A stretch of 37,965 nucleotides of DNA from Flavobacteriaceae bacterium (GCA_013373385.1 JABXHX010000014.1:1-37965), one strand, 5' to 3'. Counted from the stretch's first letter, positions 16,504 to 25,734 are shown. A program made the numbers and translations. Notes: generated from the sequence alone by a model not told the origin.

Positions 16504-17690
16504 TCCGTTAAGTTATCGTATAAATGTACTAAGTTTTTAGAGGTCTGCTCCCAAGAAAATTCAGTTTCTATAAACTGCTTGCCATTTACACCAAAATTTT
16601 CTCTCAGCTTTTCGTCATTGTAAAGTAAGAGCGTTTTTTCAATAAAATCGTTTACATCCTGCGCTTTATGCACCAAACCAGCTTCTACCTTCTGAATTAG
16701 TTTTTTTTGTGCTGTTGCATCGCTAACTAGCAAAGGTCTTGCAAAACTCATGTATTGAAACAGCTTATTGGCATACGCTACATCATGTTGCTTATTTCTG
16801 TGTAGTGGAGAAATACAAATAGCACTGGCTTGTATGTAAGACGGAAATAGCTGCACATCTTTCCATCCTTCAAAATCTACAAAATTTGCAACTCCTAACT
16901 TCTTTACTTCTGCTTTTAAAACAGCATCAGTAGTGTTACTACCAACTATAACTAGTTTGATATTTTTAATGGATACAGAAAGTTTTTTTACTGCTTTTAT
17001 AGCTGTTAACAATCCTCTTCTAAGATGGGTATCTCCCAAGTACAATAGCACAAAGTTGTCTTGGTATTTTTGTGAAATGGCTTTGTTAATTACTGCATCT
17101 TTGTAAAATGATTGCCTAACTGTATTGGGCACTAAAACTATTTTAGTTGTAGCTATGTTGGTTCTTTCTATTACATCATCAACAAATTCTTGAGAAACTG
17201 TAATTACTTTTGTGGCTTGATTTATAAACGCTTCTTCTTTTTCTTTCCATCTTCTTAAAGAGATGAGTTGTTTGCCTGGAAACTTTTGCAAATGTGGATA
17301 AAACTTTAAGACTTCTGGCATATTATCGTGTAAATCTAATACTGTTGGAAGTTTAGGTCTTTTATTTGCTAAAAATACAGCTCCGGCAATTCTCATATCG
17401 TGAATATGAATGACTTCAATCTGATTTACTTTTAAAAAATGAGCTATTTTTTGATGCATTAACCTACTGTAAAAAGGAAATGTATATGCCAATGCAGAAA
17501 GTTTGTACTCTAAGGTATTTGAGTGGTATCTTCTTATTTTTATTTGATGTAAGGTTTCTTTTTTAGTTTCATTTGTGTAGCTAAGACAAAATAAATAAAC
17601 GTTATGCCCTGCTTTTATAAGTTCAATGGCTTCATTTTCTACCCTTGGATCGGGCGGAAAGGTCTTATCTAAAATCATCCCTATTCTCAT
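16500..17690 (-). CDS. Glycosyltransferase (GT4-like)
   Basis: A 396-residue GT-B fold enzyme, first gene of the glycan operon. The N-terminus reads GMILDKTFPPDPRVENEAIELIKAGH and the second domain contains NFVLLYLGDTHLRRGLLTAIKAVKKL and ANKLFQYMSFARPLLVSD, the usual donor-binding segment. It is followed by a second transferase with a four-base overlap. An 89-bp gap separates it from yfhO and contains a short ACAAC-C-GTTGT dyad but no convincing promoter. Substrate unknown. Confidence 0.87.
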   Translation of the reverse strand: MRIGMILDKTFPPDPRVENEAIELIKAGHNVYLFCLSYTNETKKETLHQIKIRRYHSNTLEYKLSALAYTFPFYSRLMHQKIAHFLKVNQIEVIHIHDMRIAGAVFLANKRPKLPTVLDLHDNMPEVLKFYPHLQKFPGKQLISLRRWKEKEEAFINQATKVITVSQEFVDDVIERTNIATTKIVLVPNTVRQSFYKDAVINKAISQKYQDNFVLLYLGDTHLRRGLLTAIKAVKKLSVSIKNIKLVIVGSNTTDAVLKAEVKKLGVANFVDFEGWKDVQLFPSYIQASAICISPLHRNKQHDVAYANKLFQYMSFARPLLVSDATAQKKLIQKVEAGLVHKAQDVNDFIEKTLLLYNDEKLRENFGVNGKQFIETEFSWEQTSKNLVHLYDNLTD

Positions 17691-17779
17691 ACAAATAAAC
17701 TTACAACCGTTGTTTTAAGAATTACTTCACTAATGTTTGTTAGATGCTTTGAAGACACCAACTATTTTATCTAAAATAA

Positions 17780-20188
17780 CTACGCTTGCTTTTTTTTGTA
17801 AAAAAACCATCCAACAGGTATTAATAAGAGCAACACATAAGAAGCTAGAGTAATGGTGTTTCCTTTTTTAATTACCGTAGGCTCAAACTTAAATTCTATA
17901 GTGTGTTTTCCTGAGGGAATTTCCATTCCACGCAACACATAATTTACTCTAAAATGCGGAGTTAATTTTCCATCTACATAAGCGTTCCATCCCTCTTTAT
18001 AATAAATTTCAGAAAAAACAGCAAACTGATTTTTCTCCGTATTAGATTGATAGGTTAAAGAATTTACATCGTATTTGATAAGTTGTATAGTTGCTGTCGT
18101 ATCCTTTTCAAAAGAAGATGATACTTTAAATTTGCTCGCATCTATCACTGCTACTTTTTTTGTTTGTAAACTATCTAAGGCTTTGATTTCTTGGTTTGCA
18201 GACGCTACTTTTTTAAGCTCAGCAACAAACCATGCACTTCCATTAGCATCTGGATTTTTTTGAAAAGTTACCTTTCCTTGGTTTGGAAAAATAACATACC
18301 TTGTATTTAGCATATTGAGTACCTCAAGGTTTAAGTTCTTGGTAAAGTGAAAATCGTACAATTCTTGATAACGCTTTAACTTAGCTGCATGATACCCCCC
18401 AATTGATTTATGAAAATAAGAGGTTCTACCATCTTGAAATAGGCTGGCATTTAAGTTTGCTACTCTATAATAACCTTTGTCTTTCAGAATCTCTTTATCA
18501 ATAGCATTGGGCTGAAATGGTGTATCGATATTTCTTGCTTTTTCAAAAGAGTCTTTGTTTACATAAGTAAGGTTAATGCTTACTAAATCAAACAAAATGA
18601 TAATTCCAAAAGCAATTACTGCTTTTGTATAGCTAACTTTTTCTTTTAGAAAAAACCATAAAATAGCAAATGCTGCACTAATTAATAGCAATGTTCGTAA
18701 ACTATCGTTAAACAACATTGCTTTTCTGTCTGCTATCAGGGCGTCTTGTAATCTATCAATATTAAATTGCTTTAGTGTTCCGTCTCTAAATCCTTCAAAA
18801 GCAAATAAACTTGAACCAAACAAGATAAAAAAGACAGCGATACCTCCTAAAATATAAAACGATTTTTTTAGTGCATTCTTTTTATCTTCTGCTGCTACAG
18901 ATTTAGAGAAAAACTCTTTTAATGCCAATATACCAAGCAACGGAATACAAATTTCTGCAATGACTTGAATAGAAGATACTGCTCTGAATTTATTGTACAA
19001 CGGCACAAAATCTATAAATAGATTGGTAACAATGTCAAAGTTTTTACCCCAACTCAGCACAATTGAAAAAATAGTGGTTGCTACCAACCATTTTTTTAGG
19101 GTACCTTTTACAAGAAAAGCACCTAATAAAAATAAAAAGACTAGTACTGCACCAATATAGGCAGGTGCTTCAATTACCGTTTGCTCCCCCCAATAAGTCA
19201 ATGCCTGTTTTGAATATTCATTGGCAGCTCTTGTACCATATTTTGCTTTTATTGCCTTATAAAATTCAGTGTTTTTCCCTAAGTCTTCTGTTGTGCCTCC
19301 ACCCATAAAACGTGGGATAAACAGGTTCATGGTTTCTGCAATCCCGTAACTGTATTCTGTAATGTATTCTTTTGAAAGTCCGTTTGTGATTTTTTTTGGC
19401 GAACCATCTGGTTCAATAGTCAACTCTGTTTTTCCTCTGGTACTTTTATCTGCATACTCTTTCATTGCTAACAAGCGCGTAGCATTAACACCCAAACCAA
19501 GCACCATGGCAAAAACAATGATAAGTGATTGCTTTACAAAGGGTATATATACTTTTTCTTTAATAGCCTCAATAAGTTTTATAATCCCTAAAATTAAAAT
19601 CATAAACCCAAGGTAATAGGTCATTTGCGGATGGTTGGCATTAATCTCTAAGCCCATTGCAAAAGCTGTGACAATAAAACCTACTAAATATCTTTTCTTA
19701 AAAATCCATAATACACCTGCTAATACCATTGGCATATAGCCAATTGCATGTGCTTTTGCATTATGACCAGCACCAAAGATGATAATTAAATAGGTAGAAA
19801 AACCAAAAGCTAAAGCTCCTAAAATTGCCAACTTCCATTCAGCATTTAAGGCGATTAATAGCAAAAAGAATCCTAAGAAATATAAAAACACATAATCTGC
19901 GGGTCTAGGTAAAAATCGAAGTAAGCTATCGAGTTTTTTTATAAAATCATTTGGGTAATAGGCGCTCAATTGATAAGCTGGCATACCGCTAAACGCAGCC
20001 CCTGTCCAATAGGGCTCTTCTTTTTTTTCTGCCCTGTAATCGTTAATTTCTTTAGACATTCCAATAAACTGAGTGATATCAGTTTGCTTTATTTTTTGTC
20101 CTTTTAAAACTGGATTAAAGTATACTACGGATGCAATTACAAAAATGATAATTGCTACTAAATATGGAAATGTTTTATTGATATTCAT
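17780..20188 (-). CDS. YfhO family membrane protein
   Basis: An 802-residue integral membrane protein with about 12 or more membrane helices, a soluble loop region (about 555-760) and a final helix before FYKKKQA. It matches the YfhO family, which in Firmicutes is linked to glycosylation of teichoic acids and resembles GT-C glycosyltransferases; in flavobacteria the role is undefined. It lies between the glycan operon and DUF4834, separated from the latter by one base. A role in envelope glycan transfer is inferred from its family and position. Confidence 0.85.
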   Translation of the reverse strand: MNINKTFPYLVAIIIFVIASVVYFNPVLKGQKIKQTDITQFIGMSKEINDYRAEKKEEPYWTGAAFSGMPAYQLSAYYPNDFIKKLDSLLRFLPRPADYVFLYFLGFFLLLIALNAEWKLAILGALAFGFSTYLIIIFGAGHNAKAHAIGYMPMVLAGVLWIFKKRYLVGFIVTAFAMGLEINANHPQMTYYLGFMILILGIIKLIEAIKEKVYIPFVKQSLIIVFAMVLGLGVNATRLLAMKEYADKSTRGKTELTIEPDGSPKKITNGLSKEYITEYSYGIAETMNLFIPRFMGGGTTEDLGKNTEFYKAIKAKYGTRAANEYSKQALTYWGEQTVIEAPAYIGAVLVFLFLLGAFLVKGTLKKWLVATTIFSIVLSWGKNFDIVTNLFIDFVPLYNKFRAVSSIQVIAEICIPLLGILALKEFFSKSVAAEDKKNALKKSFYILGGIAVFFILFGSSLFAFEGFRDGTLKQFNIDRLQDALIADRKAMLFNDSLRTLLLISAAFAILWFFLKEKVSYTKAVIAFGIIILFDLVSINLTYVNKDSFEKARNIDTPFQPNAIDKEILKDKGYYRVANLNASLFQDGRTSYFHKSIGGYHAAKLKRYQELYDFHFTKNLNLEVLNMLNTRYVIFPNQGKVTFQKNPDANGSAWFVAELKKVASANQEIKALDSLQTKKVAVIDASKFKVSSSFEKDTTATIQLIKYDVNSLTYQSNTEKNQFAVFSEIYYKEGWNAYVDGKLTPHFRVNYVLRGMEIPSGKHTIEFKFEPTVIKKGNTITLASYVLLLLIPVGWFFYKKKQA

Positions 20189-20189
20189 C

Positions 20190-20441
20190 TTATTCTACTT
20201 CTTCAAAATCTACATATTCGCCCACTTTATTGTTACTTTGGTTGGCGTTAGACGGTTTTTTGTCAATCACCGTTTCACCAACTTTTACATTAGGCTCTTG
20301 TCTTTGCTGGTATTGTTGTTGTGCTCTATTTTGCACTTTGTTTATATATCTCTTTAAAAAAAATGGAAGTACATATCTAGATACTATTTTAAAGCCATAG
20401 TAAAAAGCTAAAATAATAAGTATTGTCCTTAATAAACCCAT
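20190..20441 (-). CDS. DUF4834 family protein
   Basis: An 83-residue protein with one N-terminal membrane helix (LRTILIILAFYYGFKIVSRYVL), a basic stretch, a glutamine-rich segment and an acidic C-terminus (EYVDFEEVE). It matches DUF4834, a small Bacteroidetes-specific family of unknown function. It is the promoter-proximal gene before yfhO, with which it is almost contiguous, and has a perfect -7 element 30 bp upstream. Confidence 0.8.
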   Translation of the reverse strand: MGLLRTILIILAFYYGFKIVSRYVLPFFLKRYINKVQNRAQQQYQQRQEPNVKVGETVIDKKPSNANQSNNKVGEYVDFEEVE

Positions 20442-20469
20442 GGGTGCGTGTGCGTTTTTAAAATTACCT

Positions 20470-20477
20470 CAAAAGTA
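20470..20477 (-). promoter_or_regulatory. Promoter -7 element of DUF4834-yfhO
   Basis: On the minus strand this reads TACTTTTG, a perfect TAnnTTTG match. It lies about 30 bp upstream of the DUF4834 start codon in the divergent gap shared with the outer-membrane protein gene at 20613. Confidence 0.5.
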
Positions 20478-20528
20478 ACAATTTGCTCTAAACTTTAACG
20501 TTAAGATTCTATAAAAAAGCATTCTTGT

Positions 20529-20552
20529 TAAAAATATGAATTCATATTTTTA
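20529..20552. promoter_or_regulatory. 24-bp perfect palindrome, candidate operator
   Basis: The left half TAAAAATATGAA (20529-20540) is the exact reverse complement of the right half (20541-20552). The palindrome ends three bases before a perfect -7 element (20556-20563) and so covers the -33 region of the outer-membrane protein gene, where a repressor or activator dimer could bind. It is upstream of the predicted transcript start, so it is not a terminator of a visible gene. Confidence 0.6.
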
Positions 20553-20555
20553 CTG

Positions 20556-20563
20556 TATGTTTG
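20556..20563 (+). promoter_or_regulatory. Promoter -7 element of the outer-membrane protein gene
   Basis: TATGTTTG matches TAnnTTTG perfectly and would start a transcript near 20567, leaving a leader of about 45 nt. The -33 region is occupied by the palindrome at 20529-20552. Confidence 0.5.
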
Positions 20564-20612
20564 TGTTTCACTACACCAATCAACAATAGTAGATTTAAAC
20601 CCTTAACTAAAT

Positions 20613-21521
20613 ATGAGCAAAAAGATTTTATTTTTCTTTTTTTTATGGAGTAGTTTTCTCTTGCAGGCTCAATACACCAATGTTATCAACTCAAACAGAC
20701 CTGGTTTTTCTGAAAGCCCGTATAGCGTTGGATTAAATGTTTATCAGTTAGAAGCAGGTTTATTTTACAATACATCAAAAATTGTAAGAACTTTTACTAG
20801 ACCAATATCTTTTGGAAGTGCTATAACTTTTAGAACTAGTTTTTTTAGTGAACGCTTAGAACTAAATTCTAATTTTACGTTTCAAAAAGACAAAGTTGCA
20901 TTTAAAAATGTGTTTACCTCTCACTATTTTACAACTGGTATTAGCGATTTTAGTTTCGGAGCAAAATATTTAGTTTACGAACAAGCGTACGAAGACAAGT
21001 CTAAAGAAGTTAGGAGCTGGCGACGTCGTCATGCTTTTGACTGGAAAAGAACTATACCTTCTGTTGCTGTATATGCTGGTCTTAATACCAATCTTGTAAA
21101 CGATATTTACAAATTAGAAAAGGCTACTCCAAAAGTTGGTGTATTGCTACAAAACAATTTTACCAATCAGTTTAACCTAATCAGCAACATATACTACAAT
21201 TATATTGGTAGTGCGTATGCAGAACTTTCATATATTATAACTGGGACGTATGTTCTAAATTACAGATGGTCCACATTTTTAGAGCACCAAGGTAGTTACA
21301 ACAAATATCAAATACACAATAACTTTGGTGCAGGTCTTGCTTTTTTAGCTAACAGACATTTACAAATTGATGCCTCTACCAGAGTAAATTGGAACGGTAA
21401 AACAGCCGAGCATTACACAGCAATTGGGTTTTCGTTTCGTATAGACAGACATGTAGATGGTTATAGAATTATCAATGATTTTGAGAATCAAAAAAATCTT
21501 AACAACACAAAAAGCAAGTAA
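20613..21521 (+). CDS. Outer-membrane beta-barrel, transporter-like (phenol MetA-type)
   Basis: A 302-residue exported protein. A signal peptide (KKILFFFFLWSSFLLQAQ) is followed by NSNRPGFSESPYSVGLNVYQLEAG and repeated amphipathic beta strands with aromatic ends, as in the PF13557-type outer-membrane family often annotated as transporter. It has its own promoter with an operator-like palindrome. The adjacent genes give no hint of substrate. Confidence 0.7.
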   Translation: MSKKILFFFFLWSSFLLQAQYTNVINSNRPGFSESPYSVGLNVYQLEAGLFYNTSKIVRTFTRPISFGSAITFRTSFFSERLELNSNFTFQKDKVAFKNVFTSHYFTTGISDFSFGAKYLVYEQAYEDKSKEVRSWRRRHAFDWKRTIPSVAVYAGLNTNLVNDIYKLEKATPKVGVLLQNNFTNQFNLISNIYYNYIGSAYAELSYIITGTYVLNYRWSTFLEHQGSYNKYQIHNNFGAGLAFLANRHLQIDASTRVNWNGKTAEHYTAIGFSFRIDRHVDGYRIINDFENQKNLNNTKSK

Positions 21522-21562
21522 CAAAACTTAAAAAATTTATTGTGTTTTTGTATTTTTAGCAC

Positions 21563-22681
21563 ATGATTACCATAAAAGAAATTTTTACAAAAAGGGAATT
21601 GAAACAGTTTGTTACTTTTCCTTTTTCGCTTTATAAAAACAACAAATATTGGGTTCCGCCTATCATAAATGATGAAGTTGCGTCTTTTGATAAAAAGAAA
21701 AACCCAGTATTTGAACATGCCAATGCACGCTTCTTTTTAGCCTATAAAGGCAATAGGATTGTTGGTAGAGTTTGTGCCATTATTAATTGGACAGAAGTGA
21801 ATCAGCAAAAAATAAAAAAAATGCGATTTGGTTGGTTTGATGTTGTAGATGATATTGAAGTAAGCAAAATTCTTATTGAAAAAGTAAAAGAAATTGGGTT
21901 TCAAAATAAGCTCGAATACATTGAAGGCCCCGTAGGTTTTTCTAACCTTGATAAAGTTGGACTAATTACCGAAGGTTACGACCATATTAGCACCATGGTT
22001 ACCTGGTACAATCATCCATATTATGTTACCCATTTAGAAAAACTAGGCTTTGTAAAAGCAAAAGGCTACCTAGAAAATAAGTTTGTGTACGATCATACTC
22101 CTTTTCCAAAATATCAAAAATTTAGCAGTGTTATTAAAAAGCGATACAAGCTCAAAGCCTTAACCTTTACTAGCACAAAACAACTCTTACCATATACAGA
22201 TGAGATGTTTGATGTTTTCGAAAACTCGTACTCTAAACTTGCTTCTTATGTACCAATTTCTCAAAAACAACGTGACTATTTTAAAAAGAAGTACATTAGT
22301 TTTATCAATCCAGAATACATTAAGTTTGTAGTTGATACAAATGGAAAAATTATTGCTTTTGGTATTATGATGCCATCGTTTTCAAGAGCATTGCAAAAAG
22401 CCAACGGAAGGTTATTTCCGTTTGGAATCTTTCATTTACTCAACGCAAAAAAGAATTCAAAAGATGTGATTTCTTACCTTATTGGTGTTAATCCAGAATA
22501 CCAGAGCAAAGGCGTAACTGCTATCATTTTTGAAGAATTTATGAAAGTTTTTGACCAAAAAGGCCTCCAAAATTTTATCAGAACTCCAGAGCTAGAAGAA
22601 AATACTGCCATACATCAATTATGGAAATCTTTTGATTCAAAAACTTTTAGAAAACGTAGTACGTTTAGATTAGATATATAA
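21563..22681 (+). CDS. GNAT-like N-acetyltransferase family protein
   Basis: A 372-residue cytoplasmic protein. The N-terminal half has FPFSLYKNNKYWVPP and ARFFLAYKGNRIVGRVCAII, resembling the GNAT core strands, and the C-terminal half has SYLIGVNPEYQSKGVTAIIFEEF, which resembles an acetyl-CoA-binding motif. This flavobacterial family is sometimes annotated as GTP cyclohydrolase without visible support in the sequence. The substrate is unknown. Its stop overlaps the rsmE start by one base. Confidence 0.75.
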   Translation: MITIKEIFTKRELKQFVTFPFSLYKNNKYWVPPIINDEVASFDKKKNPVFEHANARFFLAYKGNRIVGRVCAIINWTEVNQQKIKKMRFGWFDVVDDIEVSKILIEKVKEIGFQNKLEYIEGPVGFSNLDKVGLITEGYDHISTMVTWYNHPYYVTHLEKLGFVKAKGYLENKFVYDHTPFPKYQKFSSVIKKRYKLKALTFTSTKQLLPYTDEMFDVFENSYSKLASYVPISQKQRDYFKKKYISFINPEYIKFVVDTNGKIIAFGIMMPSFSRALQKANGRLFPFGIFHLLNAKKNSKDVISYLIGVNPEYQSKGVTAIIFEEFMKVFDQKGLQNFIRTPELEENTAIHQLWKSFDSKTFRKRSTFRLDI

Positions 22682-23397
22682 TGCAGCTATTTTTCAATCC
22701 AACCATAACAACAAACGATACGCAATTTACTTTTGATAAAACCGAAAGTAGGCACATTGTAAAAGTATTGCGAAAAAAAGACGGCGATATCTTGCACATT
22801 ACCAATGGCAACAATCAATTATTTACTGTAAAAATATTGCTAGCAAACGATAAAAAATGTTTGGTAGAAATCATAGATGTAATAACCAAACAAAAACCTT
22901 GGGATTACTATTTGCATATTGCTATTGCTCCTACAAAAAGCAATGATAGGTTTGAATGGTTTTTAGAAAAGGCGACTGAAATTGGCATTGATGAAATCAC
23001 TCCGATTATTTGCGATAATTCTGAACGTAAAATTTTAAAAACTGAGCGGTTAGAAAAAATTGTACAATCTGCAATGAAACAGTCTTTAAAATTTAACTTA
23101 CCCAAACTAAACGAGCCTATTTCATTTTCAGCATTTATCAATCAAGATTTTAACGGTTCTTTATTTATTGCCCATTGCGATAATACCGATAAAAAATCTT
23201 TTGCCAATACACTAAAACCCAACTCAAATTGCACTGTTTTAATTGGTCCAGAAGGCGATTTTTCTAGCAAAGAAATAGCAGCTGCTATTGCTAAAAATTT
23301 TATTCCCGTTACTTTTGGAGAAAGCAGACTACGAACAGAAACTGCGGGAGTTGTAGCTACGCAAACTGTTGCCTTGATTAATGAATTGAATTCATAA
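22681..23397 (+). CDS. rsmE: 16S rRNA (uracil(1498)-N(3))-methyltransferase
   Basis: A 238-residue SPOUT-fold methyltransferase using S-adenosylmethionine to methylate U1498 of 16S rRNA. The N-terminal PUA-like domain includes ESRHIVKVLRKKDGD, and the C-terminal SPOUT domain has IAPTKSNDRFEWFLEKATEIGID, LIGPEGDFSSKEI and FGESRLRTETAGVVATQTV, which form the knotted cofactor site. Length is normal. It is coupled to the GNAT-like gene upstream (TAATG overlap) and is followed by DUF4159 after 30 bp. Confidence 0.95.
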   Translation: MQLFFNPTITTNDTQFTFDKTESRHIVKVLRKKDGDILHITNGNNQLFTVKILLANDKKCLVEIIDVITKQKPWDYYLHIAIAPTKSNDRFEWFLEKATEIGIDEITPIICDNSERKILKTERLEKIVQSAMKQSLKFNLPKLNEPISFSAFINQDFNGSLFIAHCDNTDKKSFANTLKPNSNCTVLIGPEGDFSSKEIAAAIAKNFIPVTFGESRLRTETAGVVATQTVALINELNS

Positions 23398-23427
23398 AAT
23401 ATTGTATCTTGCTTCAAATTCTTTAAA

Positions 23428-24072
23428 ATGATGAAGCAATTAATCACGCTACTTTTTTTTGTTAGTACCTTATCAAGTGTATCTCAAGAAATAGCCATTG
23501 TAAAATACAATGGTGGCGGAGATTGGTATGCTAATCCAACTGCAGTACCCAACTTAATTGAATTTACCAATAAAAACTGCAACACAAAAATTAGCAAGAC
23601 TCCAAAAATCGTTGCTGTAAATAGTTCCGATATTTTTAACTATCCAATCGTTTTTTTAACAGGACACGGAAATGTTTTTTTCTCTAAAGATGAGGCTAAA
23701 AACCTACGGAATTATTTAACTGCTGGTGGATTTTTACACATCTCTGATAACTACGGTTTGGATCCATTTATCCGTAGAGAAATTAAAAAAGTTTTTCCAG
23801 AGCTACAATTTCAAGAAATTCCGAAAAATCACCCGATATACAATCAAACTTTTTCTTTCACCAATGGATTGCCTAAAATTCACGAACACGATAAAAAAAG
23901 ACCACAAGGTTTTGGGTTGTTTTATAAAGGAAGATTAATATGTTTTTACGATTATGAATCTGATTTAAGTGATGGTTGGGAAGATACTATTGTACATAAC
24001 AACCCTAAAGAAGTACGAGAAAAAGCACTAAAAATGGGAGCAAACATTATTGAATATGCCTTTAAACACTAA
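23428..24072 (+). CDS. DUF4159 domain-containing protein
   Basis: A 214-residue exported protein with a signal peptide (MMKQLITLLFFVSTLSSVSQ) and a single DUF4159 domain: IAIVKYNGGGDWYANP, FLTGHGNVFFSKDEAKNLRNYLTAGGFLHISDN and RLICFYDYESDLSDGWED. The domain resembles class-I glutamine amidotransferase-like folds, but no catalytic triad is evident and the function is unknown. Two adjacent ATG codons could serve as the start. The 3' end overlaps the downstream symporter gene by 17 bp. Confidence 0.82.
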   Translation: MMKQLITLLFFVSTLSSVSQEIAIVKYNGGGDWYANPTAVPNLIEFTNKNCNTKISKTPKIVAVNSSDIFNYPIVFLTGHGNVFFSKDEAKNLRNYLTAGGFLHISDNYGLDPFIRREIKKVFPELQFQEIPKNHPIYNQTFSFTNGLPKIHEHDKKRPQGFGLFYKGRLICFYDYESDLSDGWEDTIVHNNPKEVREKALKMGANIIEYAFKH

Positions 24073-24979
24073 CGAAGTTACCAACATTGATGCTATAAAA
24101 ATTAACTTTGATGCTAGTGGTTTATGGGTCTTAAATATTGCTATTGCCATTATTATGTTCGGTGTTTCATTAGGCATTACTATTGATGATTTTAAACGTC
24201 TTTTCAACAATCCAAAAATTGTATTTGTTGGGGTACTTTCTCAATTTTTCTTATTGCCTGCTGCTACATTTTTAGCTGTTTTAGTAATACAGCCTCACCC
24301 AAGTTTTGCTTTAGGAATGATGATGATTGCTGCCTGCCCAGGTGGAAATGTTTCTAATTTTTTTAGTAAAATGGCTGGTGGAAATGCCGCGCTTTCTGTA
24401 AGTTTAACTGCATTTGCTACGTTAATTTGTATTGTTATGACGCCCTTTAATTTACAGTTTTGGGGCAGTTTATATCCGCCAACTGAAGCCATTTTAAAAA
24501 CAGTAGAATTAAACCCATACGAATTGTTTAAATTGGTTTCTTTAATCTTAGGTATTCCTTTAATAGCTGGAATGACTGTGAGGCATTATCATAAAACAAT
24601 GGCCGCGAAAATTGAAAAAATTTTAAAGCCGGCTTCTATGGTAGTATTTATCATTTTGATTTTTATTGCTTTTTCTCAAAATCTAGCTATTTTCACAAAC
24701 TATATACATTTAGTTTTATTTTTGGTGATTTTCCACAATGTTTTTGCTTTTGTTATTGGTTATTACACTGCCAAAATCTTTAGACTAAACGATGCTGATA
24801 CAAAAGCAATTTCTATGGAAACCGGAATTCAAAACGGTGGTCTAGGACTCTTATTAATCTTTGGTTTTTTTGAAGGTTTAGGTGGTATGGCTTTACTTGC
24901 TGCTTTTTGGGGAATCTGGGATATCTTTTCTGGAATGGCACTCGCTACCTATTGGGGTAGGAAAAAAGTGAAAAATTAA
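24056..24979 (+). CDS. Bile acid:sodium symporter family protein
   Basis: A 307-residue inner-membrane protein with about nine to ten hydrophobic segments. It keeps family features such as FGVSLGITIDDFKRLF, AACPGGNVSNFFSKMAGGNAALS (the sodium-binding crossover region) and SMETGIQNGGLGL. The start taken is the ATG at 24056, inside the last 17 bp of DUF4159; a TTG at 24050 is in frame but less likely. The transported solute in bacteria of this family is usually unknown. Confidence 0.9.
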   Translation: MPLNTNEVTNIDAIKINFDASGLWVLNIAIAIIMFGVSLGITIDDFKRLFNNPKIVFVGVLSQFFLLPAATFLAVLVIQPHPSFALGMMMIAACPGGNVSNFFSKMAGGNAALSVSLTAFATLICIVMTPFNLQFWGSLYPPTEAILKTVELNPYELFKLVSLILGIPLIAGMTVRHYHKTMAAKIEKILKPASMVVFIILIFIAFSQNLAIFTNYIHLVLFLVIFHNVFAFVIGYYTAKIFRLNDADTKAISMETGIQNGGLGLLLIFGFFEGLGGMALLAAFWGIWDIFSGMALATYWGRKKVKN

Positions 24980-25034
24980 AAGTGAAAAACTAATAATTAA
25001 TAACTATTCTCTTTGCACTTTACACTTTTCACTT
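24964..25034. repeat. Repeated AAAAGTGAAAAA words with inverted copy between convergent genes
   Basis: AAAAGTGAAAAA occurs at 24964-24975 and again at 24978-24989, and the inverse TTTTCACTT occurs at 25026-25034. AAGTGAAAA at 24980-24988 can pair with it over nine bases, leaving a 37-base AT-rich loop. The element lies between the convergent symporter and TauE/SafE-like genes and overlaps both 3' ends, so it may act as a weak bidirectional terminator. Confidence 0.45.
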
Positions 25035-25734
25035 AATGACACATCTGTCCACCCTCAACCATTTCATGAACGTGAACTGGTGAAATATAGGGTATTCCCA
25101 GACCTAAACCTCTTAGAATAAATAATACGGCAATTACTACAATGGCAATAGGTATAAATTGCTGAATCCTTTTTCTTGCCAATCCTTTGGTAAAGTTTCC
25201 AAGATATACAAAAGCAGTCATCAACGGAATTGTTCCGAGTCCAAACAACATCATATAAAAACTTCCTTGTATTGGATTTGCGGTTGCAATCGATGCAAAA
25301 ATGGCCATGTATACCAAACCGCAAGGTAAAAATCCGTTTAAAAAACCAATCGTAAAAAAAGTGTCAAATCGTTTTCTTTTTAATTCTTTCCCTAAACTAC
25401 TTTTTATTTTACCCACCAGTTTATAGATGGGTTTTGCAATACTAATTTTTGCTACCAAACCTTTAGGCAGTACAATAACTAAAATCATTAGTATACCAAT
25501 TAGTATTGATAAATATTGTTGAAATCCAAAAAAATAAAATCCAGCTCCTAAAAAACCAAATAACAATCCTAAAAAACCGTAAGTTAAAATTCTACCGATA
25601 TGGTAGGCTACAATCTGCAATATTCTTTTTGTTGGATTGGATTTGTCTACAGGCAACATAAATGCTATGGGACCACACATACCAATACAATGAAAACTTC
25701 CTAAAAGTCCAAATACAATGGCAGATAAAAGCAT
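25033..25734 (-). CDS. TauE/SafE- or DsbD_2-like membrane protein of the oxidase cluster
   Basis: A 233-residue protein with about six membrane helices. It carries GLLGSFHCIGMCGPIAFMLP at the start and GFLNGFLPCGLVYMA in the middle, typical of the UreH/DsbD_2-type family often annotated as sulfite exporter. The C-terminus HVHEMVEGGQMCH is rich in His, Met and Cys, residues that bind copper. It is adjacent to fixH and ccoG. A role in copper handling for the oxidase is inferred from this tail and context; sulfite export has no support here. Confidence 0.8.
   Translation of the reverse strand: MLLSAIVFGLLGSFHCIGMCGPIAFMLPVDKSNPTKRILQIVAYHIGRILTYGFLGLLFGFLGAGFYFFGFQQYLSILIGILMILVIVLPKGLVAKISIAKPIYKLVGKIKSSLGKELKRKRFDTFFTIGFLNGFLPCGLVYMAIFASIATANPIQGSFYMMLFGLGTIPLMTAFVYLGNFTKGLARKRIQQFIPIAIVVIAVLFILRGLGLGIPYISPVHVHEMVEGGQMCH

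Noticed and set aside
20565..20580. parS-like sequence (GTTTCAC)
   Set aside because: Only half of the parS palindrome is present; no full site was seen in the window.
24050..24055. TTG start for the symporter gene
   Set aside because: An ATG six bases later gives a normal N-terminus and needs less overlap with DUF4159.
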